64,000 bases of DNA from Autumnicola patrickiae (GCF_031846525.1 NZ_JAVRHM010000003.1:168887-232886), one strand, 5' to 3'; counted from the stretch's first letter, positions 1 to 9,676 are shown. A program made the numbers and translations. The notes: generated from the sequence alone by a model not told the origin.

Positions 1-30
1 AAATTTTCTAATTAACCAAAAACAGTTTAA

Positions 31-1143
31 ATGAGTAAGAGAATATTAATTACCGGAGGAGCAGGATTTATTGGCTCTCACCTGGCAGATGAATTATTGG
101 ACCAGGGTTATGAGGTGAGAGTGTTGGATAATCTTTCTGAACAGGTTCATGGAAAAGACAGGAAAAGACCTTCTTATTTGAACTCTGGAGTAGAACTTCT
201 GGTAGGAGATGTTAGAGATAAAGAAGCAGTAGAAAATGCGCTCGAGGGCGTACATGCCGTTTTTCACCTTGCCGCAATGGTGGGAGTGGGACAAAGTATG
301 TACCAGATAAGAGATTATACCGAAGTGAATAATCTTGGAACAGCCACACTTCTCGAGGCACTTACAAATAATCCCGTAGAAAAACTTGTCGTGGCTTCCA
401 GTATGAGTATTTATGGTGAAGGCTTATACAAAGATTCTGAGGATAACCTGATAATGGAGTGTGAAAGAAAACTTGAAGATTTAAAAGAGGATCGCTGGGA
501 AATGTACAAAGATGGAGAGGAGTTAGCGCCAATTGCCACTCCTGAAGGTAAAAAGCCAAACCTGGCTTCGGTTTATGCGCTATCGAAATACGATCAGGAG
601 CGGTTAAGTCTCATCACAGGAAAAGCATATAATATTCCGACTACCGCATTACGGTTTTTCAATGTCTATGGAACAAGACAGGCGCTTTCTAATCCATATA
701 CCGGAGTGCTTGCCATATTTGCTTCCAGGCTTCTGAATGATAATGCTCCTATGATTTTTGAAGATGGTTTGCAAAAACGGGATTTTATTCATGTTAAAGA
801 TGTCGCTAGGGCCTGTCGTTTGGCAATGGAAAAGCCTGAAGCCAACGGTGAAGTGCTGAATATTGGTAGTGGTAACCAGTATACCATTACTCATATTGCC
901 AATAAGCTGGCAGGGGTAATGGGTAAAGATATTTCTCCTGAAATTACCGGCAAGTACCGGATTGGGGATATTCGCCACTGCTTCGCGAATACAGATAAAA
1001 CCAGAGAAATTTTAGGTTTTGAACCTCAGATGGACTTTGAAGATGGTCTTTTTGAGCTTGCAGAATGGTTGAAGGATCAGATTGCTACAGATAATGTGAG
1101 CAAAGCAAGTAATGAACTTTCTTCCAGAGGATTAACAGTTTAA
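31..1143 (+). CDS. NAD-dependent epimerase/dehydratase (extended SDR)
   Basis: A 370-residue nucleotide-sugar epimerase/dehydratase of the extended short-chain dehydrogenase family. The N-terminus carries the NAD-binding GGAGFIG motif (residues 9-15), and the catalytic Tyr-x3-Lys is YALSK (Y182, K186). An acidic/basic insertion of about 40 residues (roughly 134-178) separates the serine segment from the tyrosine and is longer than in GalE-type enzymes. It is the first gene visible of a plus-strand sugar cluster and lies 11 nt before the hydrolase-epimerase fusion. An A-rich leader precedes the ATG and no Shine-Dalgarno is visible, as is usual in Bacteroidota. The substrate is not predictable; a UDP- or GDP-sugar is likely. 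The cluster may begin upstream of the window. Confidence 0.9.
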   Translation: MSKRILITGGAGFIGSHLADELLDQGYEVRVLDNLSEQVHGKDRKRPSYLNSGVELLVGDVRDKEAVENALEGVHAVFHLAAMVGVGQSMYQIRDYTEVNNLGTATLLEALTNNPVEKLVVASSMSIYGEGLYKDSEDNLIMECERKLEDLKEDRWEMYKDGEELAPIATPEGKKPNLASVYALSKYDQERLSLITGKAYNIPTTALRFFNVYGTRQALSNPYTGVLAIFASRLLNDNAPMIFEDGLQKRDFIHVKDVARACRLAMEKPEANGEVLNIGSGNQYTITHIANKLAGVMGKDISPEITGKYRIGDIRHCFANTDKTREILGFEPQMDFEDGLFELAEWLKDQIATDNVSKASNELSSRGLTV

Positions 1144-1154
1144 ACCGACCCATT

Positions 1155-3182
1155 ATGCAAAATGAAAATAAAAATAATACTCCTGTTATCGGTATTCTAG
1201 AGTGGTTTAGGCCGGGAGAATATCAGGAAGTTGAGAATACAATTAAAGATCTGCAAAATTTAGGAATTACCCATTTACGAACAGGGATTTCCTGGGCAGA
1301 CTGGTATGTGGAAGGCACAGAGGAATGGTATGACTGGCTTTTTGCTGAACTCAGTAAACATGTAGAAATTCTTCCGTGTTTTCTATATACTCCTCCTTCT
1401 ATAGGGGAAACTGCGAAAACTTCTTCACCTCCAAAATATTTAAAATCTTATGCAGATTTCCTGGATTTAATGATCAGTAAATATGGAGACTATTTTGAGT
1501 GGGTGGAACTATGGAATGAACCTAACAATAAAGTGGAGTATGACTTCACAATGGATTATTCCTGGCACAAGTTTTCTAAAATGATCGACATGGCTTCTTA
1601 TTGGGCCAAAGAGAAAGGTAAAAAAACTTTGCTTGGTGGAATGAGTCCTATAGATCCAAACTGGCTGCATATGATGGCTGAAAACGGAACTTTGGAAAAT
1701 ATTGATGCTATTGGTATTCATGGGTTTCCACATGTTTTCGATCAGCAATGGGAAGGCTGGGAAGAAAACATTAAGCAGGTTAAGCGTGTGCTTAAACGAT
1801 TTGATCTTGAAAAGGAACTCTGGATTTCTGAAGTAGGATTTTCTACCTGGCAAAATGATGAGGTAAAGCAATACGAAGAATTTAAAAAAGTAATAAACAC
1901 TTCAGCTGATAGGGTATATTGGTACAGCTTGAATGATCTTAACCCTAAGAATGCGACGGTGGGAGGTTTCCATTTGGATGAAAGGGAATATTTCTTCGGA
2001 CTAAAAAAGACAGACGGCACAAAAAAGTTGCTTTACAGGCTTTTAGAAAATGGTGGACTGGACAATATTCAGAATCACTCCTATATTCAGAAAAAGTATG
2101 TCTTCGAAGATGAAGAGCAATATAGTCTTATAACAGGAGGAGCCGGTTTCGTAGGAACAAATCTTGCCAGTAGGTTGTTGAGTGAAGGCAAAAAAGTAAT
2201 GATCTATGACAGTCTTTTTAGAGATGGTGTAGAAAAGAACCTGCAATGGCTTCAGAAAGAATATGGAGATAAATTAATTATTCAGATTGCAGATATTCAG
2301 GAGAAGAGAATCCTTGAAGAAAGCGTAAGAAATGCCAAAGAAGTTTATCACTTTTCTTCTCAGGTGGCGGTTACCACCTCTCTTACTAATCCTTTGCTGG
2401 ATTTTCAGGTGAACCTTCAGGGAACTTTTAATCTTCTGGAAGCAATCCGTAAATCTAAACATCAGCCACCACTTCTTTTTACTTCTACAAATAAAGTCTA
2501 TGGGGATTTGAACAATCTGGAGATGAAGCCTAATGAAACCAGGTACTATCCATCAGATAAAACAATAGAAGAAAATGGAATAAGCGAAGAGAGACCTTTG
2601 GATTTTCATAGTCCATACGGTTGCTCCAAAGGCGGTGCAGATCAGTATATCCTGGACTACTCCCGTTCTTATGGGTTGAAAACTGTCGTTTTCAGGATGA
2701 GTTGTATTTATGGTCCGCATCAATTTGGAACAGAAGATCAGGGTTGGGTCGCACACTTTTTAATCAGTGCGCTGGAAGATAATCCTGTGGTAATCTACGG
2801 AAACGGAAAGCAGGTGCGGGACATACTTTTTGTTGAAGACCTCGTGGATGCTTTTGTAGCGGCAAGGGAGAATATCGAAAAGATTTCCGGAGAAGTTTAC
2901 AACATTGGAGGAGGACCTAAAAATACCGTCAGCCTTATCGAAATCCTGAATGTTATAAAGGAAAAAGCAGGAAAAGAAATGGATATTTCTTTTGAAGACT
3001 GGAGAACAGGGGATCAGCTTTATTATGTGTCTGATACTTCGAAATTTGAAAAAGATACCGGCTGGTCACCAAAACATTCTGTAGATGAAGGGATGGAAGA
3101 ATTACTTCAATGGCTTTGCAAGACCAGAAATATTCAATTAAAAGATAATCCAAGATCATCAGCTAAAGCAATGGCTCTATGA
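1155..3182 (+). CDS. Fusion: clan GH-A glycoside hydrolase-like domain + SDR sugar epimerase
   Basis: This 675-residue protein joins two enzymes. Residues 1 to about 315 resemble a clan GH-A (GH39/GH5-like) TIM-barrel hydrolase: the LWNEP motif places an acid/base Glu at E122 and WISEVGFS places a nucleophile at E226. There is no signal peptide, so it should be cytoplasmic. Residues about 326-650 form an extended SDR with GGAGFVG at 328-334 and a YGCSK catalytic motif, nearest in style to CDP-paratose/tyvelose 2-epimerases. There is no stop or frameshift between the halves. It overlaps the next gene by four bases (ATGA), indicating translational coupling. A cytoplasmic hydrolase fused to an epimerase suggests processing of a sugar conjugate, which is inference. 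Confidence 0.85.
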   Translation: MQNENKNNTPVIGILEWFRPGEYQEVENTIKDLQNLGITHLRTGISWADWYVEGTEEWYDWLFAELSKHVEILPCFLYTPPSIGETAKTSSPPKYLKSYADFLDLMISKYGDYFEWVELWNEPNNKVEYDFTMDYSWHKFSKMIDMASYWAKEKGKKTLLGGMSPIDPNWLHMMAENGTLENIDAIGIHGFPHVFDQQWEGWEENIKQVKRVLKRFDLEKELWISEVGFSTWQNDEVKQYEEFKKVINTSADRVYWYSLNDLNPKNATVGGFHLDEREYFFGLKKTDGTKKLLYRLLENGGLDNIQNHSYIQKKYVFEDEEQYSLITGGAGFVGTNLASRLLSEGKKVMIYDSLFRDGVEKNLQWLQKEYGDKLIIQIADIQEKRILEESVRNAKEVYHFSSQVAVTTSLTNPLLDFQVNLQGTFNLLEAIRKSKHQPPLLFTSTNKVYGDLNNLEMKPNETRYYPSDKTIEENGISEERPLDFHSPYGCSKGGADQYILDYSRSYGLKTVVFRMSCIYGPHQFGTEDQGWVAHFLISALEDNPVVIYGNGKQVRDILFVEDLVDAFVAARENIEKISGEVYNIGGGPKNTVSLIEILNVIKEKAGKEMDISFEDWRTGDQLYYVSDTSKFEKDTGWSPKHSVDEGMEELLQWLCKTRNIQLKDNPRSSAKAMAL

Positions 3183-4195
3183 GAATAACCAGAACATTAC
3201 AAGAAATGCCTTCACTTCCTGAAGAGGCGGAAGTTAATAAATCTGCGGTAATTGAAAGTCCGGGGAAAGTAGTTGCCAAAGAATCTGAGATTCCAGAACC
3301 AGGAAAAGAAGAAGTCCGGATAAAATTGCAGGGAAGCGGAGTATGTGCTTCAAATATTCCCGTTTGGGAAGGTCGGGACTGGTTCGACTATCCAGTTGAA
3401 AAAGGTAATCCAGGTCACGAGGGCTGGGGAATAGTAGACGCCGTGGGAGAGGACGTGAAAGGATTTGCTGTAGGAGAGCGGGTGACAGGACTTACTTATA
3501 ATGCCTATGCTACTTACGATATTGCGAAGCCGGAAAACCTGGTGAAGTTACCCGATTTCTTGGATGACAAACCTTTTCCCGGGGAGCCTTTAGGTTGTGC
3601 CATGAACATTTTTTCAAGAGCTGATATCCAAAGCGGACACACGGTTGCAATTGTAGGATGTGGCTTTTTAGGTTTGCTTCTAATCCAGTTAGCAAAATCA
3701 AAAGGGGCAAAAGTAATTGCGATTTCCAGGAGACAGTTTTCACTGGACGCGGCTAAAGAAGCCGGGGCAGATGAAATCGTTAAAATGGATGATCATTACC
3801 AGATTATTGAAAGAGTTAAAGAATTAACTAAAGGTAATTTTTGTGAACGTGTGATTGAAGCCACTGGAAAAGAATGGCCTCTGAATTTATCGATAGAACT
3901 TACGGGGGAAAGAGGAAAGCTTATTGTGGCAGGATTTCACCAGGATGGAATGCGAAACGTAAATGTGCAAATGCTCAACTGGCGGGGAATAGATATGATA
4001 AGCGCGCACGAACGCGATTCTCAAAAATATGTTGACGGAATAAAAGCAGCAATTGTGGCTATTCAGAAAAATGAATTGGATCCTTTTCCTTTTTTTACGC
4101 ACATGTTTTTGCTTGACGAGATGGAAAATGCCTATAAAAATCTGACTGAAAGACCTGATGGCTTTATTAAGGCGCTCATTATGAACCCGCAATAA
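3179..4195 (+). CDS. Medium-chain dehydrogenase/reductase (zinc-type alcohol/sorbitol dehydrogenase-like)
   Basis: A 338-residue MDR oxidoreductase. Candidate catalytic zinc ligands are C56 (GVCASN) and H80-E81 (PGHEGWG), and a GCGFLG nucleotide-binding motif lies near residue 160. The four-cysteine structural zinc lobe of classical alcohol dehydrogenases is absent, as in several sugar-dehydrogenase subfamilies. The first 20 residues are an unusual acidic extension before the barrel-like domain. The start codon overlaps the stop of the fusion gene (ATGA). Together with the following Gfo/Idh/MocA protein it may carry out an oxidation-reduction pair on a sugar or cyclitol; the substrate is unknown. 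Confidence 0.88.
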   Translation: MRITRTLQEMPSLPEEAEVNKSAVIESPGKVVAKESEIPEPGKEEVRIKLQGSGVCASNIPVWEGRDWFDYPVEKGNPGHEGWGIVDAVGEDVKGFAVGERVTGLTYNAYATYDIAKPENLVKLPDFLDDKPFPGEPLGCAMNIFSRADIQSGHTVAIVGCGFLGLLLIQLAKSKGAKVIAISRRQFSLDAAKEAGADEIVKMDDHYQIIERVKELTKGNFCERVIEATGKEWPLNLSIELTGERGKLIVAGFHQDGMRNVNVQMLNWRGIDMISAHERDSQKYVDGIKAAIVAIQKNELDPFPFFTHMFLLDEMENAYKNLTERPDGFIKALIMNPQ

Positions 4196-4221
4196 ACAAA
4201 AAAAACTAACCAACCAAAAAT

Positions 4222-5244
4222 ATGATTACAACGCAACCAACTGAACCCCTTAATAAAACACTCTTTCTTGGCTTTATAGGCGTAGGCTGGATTGGCAGGA
4301 ACAGGATGGAAGTTTTATTAAGAGACACTGCTGCTGAGGCTCTTGCCATTGCAGAGCCATCTAAAGATAATGCCGAAGAAGCTTTAAAAAGCGCAACTAA
4401 TGCAGTACTCGCCAATTCACCTTCAGACCTTTACGAAAATAAGGATCTGGACGGCATTGTTATAGCAACTCCGAGTGCCATGCATGCACAGCAGTCCATC
4501 GAAGCACTAAAAGCTGGAAAATCAGTCTTTTGTCAGAAGCCTTTGGGGCGTACAGCTTCAGAAGTTTCAGAAGTTGTTGAGGCTGCCGGGAAAGCCGATA
4601 AGCTTCTGGCGGTAGATTTATCTTACAGATATACAAAGGCCTTTAAAGCGGTTTACGATCTTATTCAGAATGGGGAAATTGGGGATATTTATGCAGCCGA
4701 TCTTGTTTTTCATAACGCCTACGGACCCGATAAAGAATGGTTCTATGATATAAAAAAATCGGGCGGGGGTTGTGTTATGGACCTGGGGATTCATTTAATT
4801 GACCTTGCGTTATGGACACTTGACTTTCCGGAGATAAATGAGGTAAAAAGCAACCTCTATCACCAGGGGGAAAAAATGACTTCTTTTGACGAACATGTAG
4901 AGGATTTTGCCAGCATTGCGATGACTTCAGAAAAAGATACTACTATAAACCTGCAATGTTCCTGGAATATTTCCGCAGGAAAAGAAGCGATAATTGAAGC
5001 GCGGTTCTATGGAACTAAAGGTGGAGCCGTTTTTAAGAATGTGAACGGTTCTTTCTACGATTTTAAGGCAGAAAAATATACAGGAACGCAAACCGAAACC
5101 CTTGTAACCCCTCCCGATGACTGGAGTGGCCGTGCCGGCGTAGTTTGGGCAAATGCACTTTCTGAAGGAAAAGGTTTCGACAGAGGATCGGCAAAAGAAT
5201 TTATAAAAACAAGTAGAATAATTGATCGTATTTATGGAAGATAA
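4222..5244 (+). CDS. Gfo/Idh/MocA family oxidoreductase
   Basis: A 340-residue NAD(P)-dependent sugar or inositol oxidoreductase. The Rossmann motif GVGWIG is at residues 20-25, the family lysine lies in CQKPLG (the usual EKP motif, here QKP), and the conserved DLGIHLIDL segment supplies the active-site histidine and aspartate. The leader contains the A-rich string CTAACCAACCAAAAAT directly before the ATG. The gene follows the dehydrogenase by 26 nt and precedes a GT4 glycosyltransferase. Known members dehydrogenate or epimerise UDP-sugars and inositols; the role here is inferred to be making or tailoring a donor sugar. Confidence 0.88.
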   Translation: MITTQPTEPLNKTLFLGFIGVGWIGRNRMEVLLRDTAAEALAIAEPSKDNAEEALKSATNAVLANSPSDLYENKDLDGIVIATPSAMHAQQSIEALKAGKSVFCQKPLGRTASEVSEVVEAAGKADKLLAVDLSYRYTKAFKAVYDLIQNGEIGDIYAADLVFHNAYGPDKEWFYDIKKSGGGCVMDLGIHLIDLALWTLDFPEINEVKSNLYHQGEKMTSFDEHVEDFASIAMTSEKDTTINLQCSWNISAGKEAIIEARFYGTKGGAVFKNVNGSFYDFKAEKYTGTQTETLVTPPDDWSGRAGVVWANALSEGKGFDRGSAKEFIKTSRIIDRIYGR

Positions 5245-5248
5245 TAAG

Positions 5249-6355
5249 ATGAAGATATTGATGACTACAGATACGGTTGGCGGCGTGTGGACCTATTCGC
5301 TGGAATTGTGCAAAGCGTTAAAGGAGCATAATATCGAGGTTCACCTTGCCGCAATGGGTGCCTTGCCCACAGCAGAGCAGGAAAGAGAAGCATCAAAATT
5401 GGCAAATATCACCCTTTATAAAAGTGATTACAAACTAGAGTGGATGCAGGATCCATGGGAGGATCTGGAGAAGGCGCATAAGTGGATAGCTTCCATTTAT
5501 CAAACTGTACATCCAGATGTGGTTCATTTTAATAATTACGCACAGATAGAAAATTTCTGGTCCTGCCCGATAGTCACTGTTTACCACTCCTGCGTGCAAA
5601 CCTGGTGGCAGGCTGTAAAAGGTACTTCTGCACCTTCGACCTGGAGTAGATATACGGCACTGGTAAAAGATTCTTTAAACGCTTCAGATATGGTGGTGAG
5701 TCCAACTAAAGCGATTCTGGAGAAAGCGGTACGGGTGCATCAGTTAAAAGCGCCTACAGATATTATCTATAACGGGAGGGAATTAAATTTTTCAGAAGAA
5801 GTAGAAAAAGAAAATTTCATTCTTTGTATGGGAAGGATCTGGGACGAAGCTAAAAACCTCCGGGCACTTTCGGGAATCGCCAAAAATTTGCCCTGGCCTG
5901 TTTATATCGCCGGGAATAACATAAATCCTAATACAGGTAAAGAAGTAGAAATTGAAAATGTTCATTTTCTGGGAGAATTATCTTCAGAAGAAGCACAGGG
6001 TATGATGCAAAGGGCTGCGATTTTTGCAAGTCCGACGAAATATGAACCTTTCGGACTCGCAATTCTGGAAGCAGCCAAAGCAGGTTGCGCCCTTGCCTTG
6101 AGCGAAATTGAAACGCTGAAAGAACTGTGGTCTTCAACCGCTTCATTCTTTGATCCTGAAAATCCTGAAGACACTCAGCAAAAGATACTTCAGTTAATAG
6201 AAGATAAAGAATACCGGGAAGAGATGGCTCAAAAAGCAGTGATGCAATCTGAAGGTTATAACCTTGAGAAAATGGGAGCGGAATATGCCGCTTTGTATAA
6301 AAGACTGATCGTAACCCGAAAAACAGATATTAACCAATTAACCCCCAGCCTATGA
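5249..6355 (+). CDS. Glycosyltransferase family 4
   Basis: A GT-B fold glycosyltransferase of about 368 residues. The N-terminus MKILMTTDTVGGVWTY carries the glycine-rich acceptor-side loop, and the C-terminal half has EPFGLAILEAAKAG, the retaining GT4 E-x7-E donor-binding motif. I place the start at ATG 5249 because MKILMTTD is the family-like beginning; an ATG at 5234 and a TTG at 5222 lie in frame upstream but overlap the previous gene. The stop overlaps the next start (ATGA at 6352). It probably transfers a sugar from a nucleotide donor at the cytoplasmic face of the membrane. Acceptor and donor are unknown. Confidence 0.88.
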   Translation: MKILMTTDTVGGVWTYSLELCKALKEHNIEVHLAAMGALPTAEQEREASKLANITLYKSDYKLEWMQDPWEDLEKAHKWIASIYQTVHPDVVHFNNYAQIENFWSCPIVTVYHSCVQTWWQAVKGTSAPSTWSRYTALVKDSLNASDMVVSPTKAILEKAVRVHQLKAPTDIIYNGRELNFSEEVEKENFILCMGRIWDEAKNLRALSGIAKNLPWPVYIAGNNINPNTGKEVEIENVHFLGELSSEEAQGMMQRAAIFASPTKYEPFGLAILEAAKAGCALALSEIETLKELWSSTASFFDPENPEDTQQKILQLIEDKEYREEMAQKAVMQSEGYNLEKMGAEYAALYKRLIVTRKTDINQLTPSL

Positions 6356-7479
6356 AATTTGTGATGTTTTATCATTCATTATATTCCGATTGGAACCATG
6401 GAAATGCTCATTTCCTGCGAGGAATCGTAAAGGAACTGAAAAAAAGAGGGCATGAAGTGGATGTATATGAACCGGAAGGCGGATGGAGTTTAAACAACCT
6501 TATAAAAGATCATGGAGCAGAAAAACTGGACGAGTTCAGAAAATATTATCCAACCCTTAATCCACAGTTTTACAATCCGGACAAGAAATTGAACTATGAA
6601 GGTATACTGGGAAATGCAGATGTAGTTATAGTACATGAGTGGAACAGTCCCGAACTGGTGGCTGAAATTGGAAAGAAAAAGAAGGAGTACGGATATAAAC
6701 TTCTGTTTCATGATACCCATCACCGCGCAGTTTCTGATGAAGAAAGCATGGGGAAATATGACTTCAGCAATTATGACGGAGCTCTTGTTTTTGGCGAAAT
6801 AATCCGGAAAATTTACCAGGATAAAAAGTGGGTGGATAAAGTTTGGACCTGGCACGAAGCTGCAGATGCCGACCTCTTCAAACCGAATCGTGATGAGGAA
6901 AAAGAAGGGGATTTGGTGTGGATTGGGAACTGGGGCGATAACGAACGTACCGAGGAATTAATGGAATTTCTTATAGAGCCGGTAAAAGAATTGGGTATAA
7001 AAGCGAAGGTGTATGGCGTAAGATACCCCGAGAAAGCTCAGCAGGCACTAAAAGATGCCGGAATCGAATATGGTGGCTGGCTTCCCAATTATAAAGTGCC
7101 GGAAGTTTTTGCAAAATATAAAGTCACTGTACACGTGCCGCGAAGGCCTTATGTAGAGATGTTGCCGGGAATTCCCACCATACGTCCTTTTGAAGCACTT
7201 TCCTGTGGAATCCCGATTATCTGCTCTCCCTGGGAAGATGCAGAAAACCTATTTACGCCGGGTGAAGACTATCTTCTTGCCAAAGATGGAAATGCAATGA
7301 GCTACAGGATATCTGAAGTTTTAAAAAGTGCTCAACTGGCGCAAAGTCTTTCGGAAAACGGAAGAGAGACTATCCTGGAAAAACACACCTGTGCTCACAG
7401 AGTAGATGAACTCGAGCAGATTATAGATGAAATTGAATCTCCTTTAGCGGATGAAATGAAGATAAACAATGGAAAATAA
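6352..7479 (+). CDS. CgeB-like glycosyltransferase (first of three in tandem)
   Basis: A 375-residue GT-B type glycosyltransferase of the CgeB/glycosyl transferase 1 style. The N-terminal NGNAH/LRGIVKELKKRGHEV segment and the C-terminal RPFEALSCGIPIICSPW segment are the recognisable blocks. It is translationally coupled to the upstream GT4 gene (ATGA) and overlaps the next GT by 11 nt. CgeB itself is a Bacillus spore-coat maturation protein thought to add polysaccharide; family membership is known, but the role in this non-sporulating lineage is unknown. It is more divergent from the next two paralogues than they are from each other. Confidence 0.82.
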   Translation: MKFVMFYHSLYSDWNHGNAHFLRGIVKELKKRGHEVDVYEPEGGWSLNNLIKDHGAEKLDEFRKYYPTLNPQFYNPDKKLNYEGILGNADVVIVHEWNSPELVAEIGKKKKEYGYKLLFHDTHHRAVSDEESMGKYDFSNYDGALVFGEIIRKIYQDKKWVDKVWTWHEAADADLFKPNRDEEKEGDLVWIGNWGDNERTEELMEFLIEPVKELGIKAKVYGVRYPEKAQQALKDAGIEYGGWLPNYKVPEVFAKYKVTVHVPRRPYVEMLPGIPTIRPFEALSCGIPIICSPWEDAENLFTPGEDYLLAKDGNAMSYRISEVLKSAQLAQSLSENGRETILEKHTCAHRVDELEQIIDEIESPLADEMKINNGK

Positions 7480-8575
7480 ACTCAATATAGCTTTTTTTGG
7501 ATCCAGTATCGTTTCTGCATATTGGAACGGCGCAGCGACTTATTATCGCGGAATTGTAAAAGCCCTGCATAAAATGGGGCACGAAGTCACTTTTTATGAG
7601 CCGGATATTTTTGAACGTCAGGAGCATAGAGATATCGACGATCCCGACTGGTGCAACGTAATCGTCTATAAAAAAGATAAACTCAGCTTAAGAGGACTAC
7701 TTCGCAAAGCTCAGGAGGAGTCAGATGTTATAATTAAAGCAAGTGGCGTTGGGGCTTACGACGATTTCCTTGAAGCCGAAGTCGCAAAAATGAAGAGTGA
7801 GAATAACCTTATTATTTTCTGGGATGTAGATGCTCCCGCCACGTTGGACAGGATAGAAAAGGACGAAAATGATCCTTTTAGAGACCTCATTCCGCAATAT
7901 GATTTTGTACTTACGTATGGTGGCGGGCAACCGGTTATTGACGCTTACGAAAAGAATGGAGCAAAAAAATGTATTCCAATTTATAACGCGCTGGATACCG
8001 ACACCCATTATCCTGTAGATCCTGAAGCAAAATTTGAAGGAAGCCTGGCTTTTCTGGGTAATCGTTTACCAGACAGGGAAAAACGCGTAGAAGAATTCTT
8101 TTTAAAACCGGCCAAAGAACTTCCTGATCATAAATTCCTGATTGGCGGTAGCGGCTGGGGAGATAAAAAGATGCCCGATAATGTGGATTATTTGGGGCAC
8201 GTTTATACCAAAGATCACAACGCTTTTAATTGCACCCCAATGGCTGTATTAAATATCAGCCGCGACAGCATGGCGAAGTACGGATTTTCACCGGCAACCC
8301 GGGTTTTTGAAGCCGCCGGGGCAGGAGCCTGTATTATCACCGATTACTGGAAAGGGATTTCAACTTTCTTTGAACCTGATGAGGAAATAATTGTGGTAAA
8401 AAGCGGGGAAGAAGTAAAAAAAGTAATTTCAGAATTAACTCCGGAGAGGGCGAAGAAAATAGGAGAAGCAGGTTATAAAAAGGTTTTAGCCGAACACACC
8501 TACGAGCATCGCGCCGAGTTATTGGAGTCGGTGATATCAAGAAAATTATTCGGAGAAGCAAAATCTGTAGATTAA
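7469..8575 (+). CDS. CgeB-like glycosyltransferase (second of three)
   Basis: A 368-residue GT-B glycosyltransferase. It shares with the following gene an N-terminal layout (WNGAATYYRGIVKAL, then a D-I-D-D-P-D-W-C block) and a C-terminal FSPATRVFEAAGAGACIITDYW donor-site block. There is no signal peptide or membrane segment, so it acts in the cytoplasm. The start lies inside the end of the preceding gene (11-nt overlap), so the pair is probably translated together. It likely adds a sugar to the same glycan as its neighbours; an alternative is that the three paralogues build a repeated linkage. Confidence 0.82.
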   Translation: MENKLNIAFFGSSIVSAYWNGAATYYRGIVKALHKMGHEVTFYEPDIFERQEHRDIDDPDWCNVIVYKKDKLSLRGLLRKAQEESDVIIKASGVGAYDDFLEAEVAKMKSENNLIIFWDVDAPATLDRIEKDENDPFRDLIPQYDFVLTYGGGQPVIDAYEKNGAKKCIPIYNALDTDTHYPVDPEAKFEGSLAFLGNRLPDREKRVEEFFLKPAKELPDHKFLIGGSGWGDKKMPDNVDYLGHVYTKDHNAFNCTPMAVLNISRDSMAKYGFSPATRVFEAAGAGACIITDYWKGISTFFEPDEEIIVVKSGEEVKKVISELTPERAKKIGEAGYKKVLAEHTYEHRAELLESVISRKLFGEAKSVD

Positions 8576-8591
8576 ATCAAAAAGACTGGAT

Positions 8592-9665
8592 ATGAAATTT
8601 GTAATTATAGGATTATCGGTAACTTCTTCCTGGGGTAATGGCCATGCCACGACCTTTAGAGCACTGCTAAAAGAACTGAAAGCCCTGGGCCATGACATTC
8701 TTTTTTTGGAAAAAGATGTACCATATTATGCAAATAACAGGGATTTGCCCAATCCGGAATTTTGTGAGCTTGGATTATATAAAACAAACGATGAGTTAAA
8801 AGAAGACTATAAAGATGCTGTTGCCAATGCAGATGTTGTGATTGTCGGTTCTTACGTCCAGCAAGGAGTTGAGGTTGGGAACTGGGCAATAAACACTGCA
8901 AAAGGGTTAACTGCATTTTATGATATAGATACTCCGGTAACGCTGGCGAAACTGGAGCGGAAGGATTATGAATATCTTGATCCGGAAATTATCAGCAAAT
9001 ACGATATGTATTTGTCATTTTCGGGGGGCTCTATTCTTGATCATTTGGAGAATCATTATGGATCTCCCAACGCTAAAGCCTTATATTGTTCTGTAGATCC
9101 CGATTTATATTATCCTGAAGATATAGATCATAAGTGGCAGATGGGTTATTTGGGTACTTACAGCCCAGATCGCGAACCAACAGTGAGCGAATTGCTGAAC
9201 AAACCTGCGGCGGAATTTCCGCAGAAGAAATTTGTTGTGGCTGGTCCTAACTATCCTGAAGATTTTAAGTGGTCGCCGAATGTACAGCGAATCGATCATT
9301 TGCCGCCGGCACAGCACCGCGAATTCTACAACTCTCAGAAATATACGCTGAACGTGACCCGCGAAGACATGATACGGGCCGGATATTCTCCAAGCGTTCG
9401 TTTATTCGAAGCCGCGGCTTGTGGCGTTCCGATTATTTCTGATTTCTGGAATGGAATAGACAGTATTTTCGAGATTAATAAAGAAATCCTGATAGCAGGT
9501 AGTGCTGCAGATGTAAAGCAATGCTTCGAATCTATAGGAGAAGAGGAAAGAAGGCAGATAGGCGAAAATGCGAGGAAAAAAGTTCTTAAGTATCATACCG
9601 CCAAAGCAAGGGCTAAAGAACTGGAGACATACGTAGTTGAAGCTCTTGAAACTTCAAAAATTTAA
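8592..9665 (+). CDS. CgeB-like glycosyltransferase (third of three)
   Basis: A 357-residue GT-B glycosyltransferase, the closest paralogue of the preceding gene. Both carry a WGNGHATTFRALLKEL-type start, a D-L-P-N-P-E-F-C block near residue 55, and an SPSVRLFEAAACGVPIISDFW donor-site block near the C-terminus. The arrangement suggests a tandem duplication followed by divergence. It sits 16 nt after the second GT and 11 nt before the methyltransferase. Substrate unknown; the tandem organisation implies sequential sugar additions in one pathway. Confidence 0.82.
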   Translation: MKFVIIGLSVTSSWGNGHATTFRALLKELKALGHDILFLEKDVPYYANNRDLPNPEFCELGLYKTNDELKEDYKDAVANADVVIVGSYVQQGVEVGNWAINTAKGLTAFYDIDTPVTLAKLERKDYEYLDPEIISKYDMYLSFSGGSILDHLENHYGSPNAKALYCSVDPDLYYPEDIDHKWQMGYLGTYSPDREPTVSELLNKPAAEFPQKKFVVAGPNYPEDFKWSPNVQRIDHLPPAQHREFYNSQKYTLNVTREDMIRAGYSPSVRLFEAAACGVPIISDFWNGIDSIFEINKEILIAGSAADVKQCFESIGEEERRQIGENARKKVLKYHTAKARAKELETYVVEALETSKI

Positions 9666-9676
9666 AAAGTATTAAA

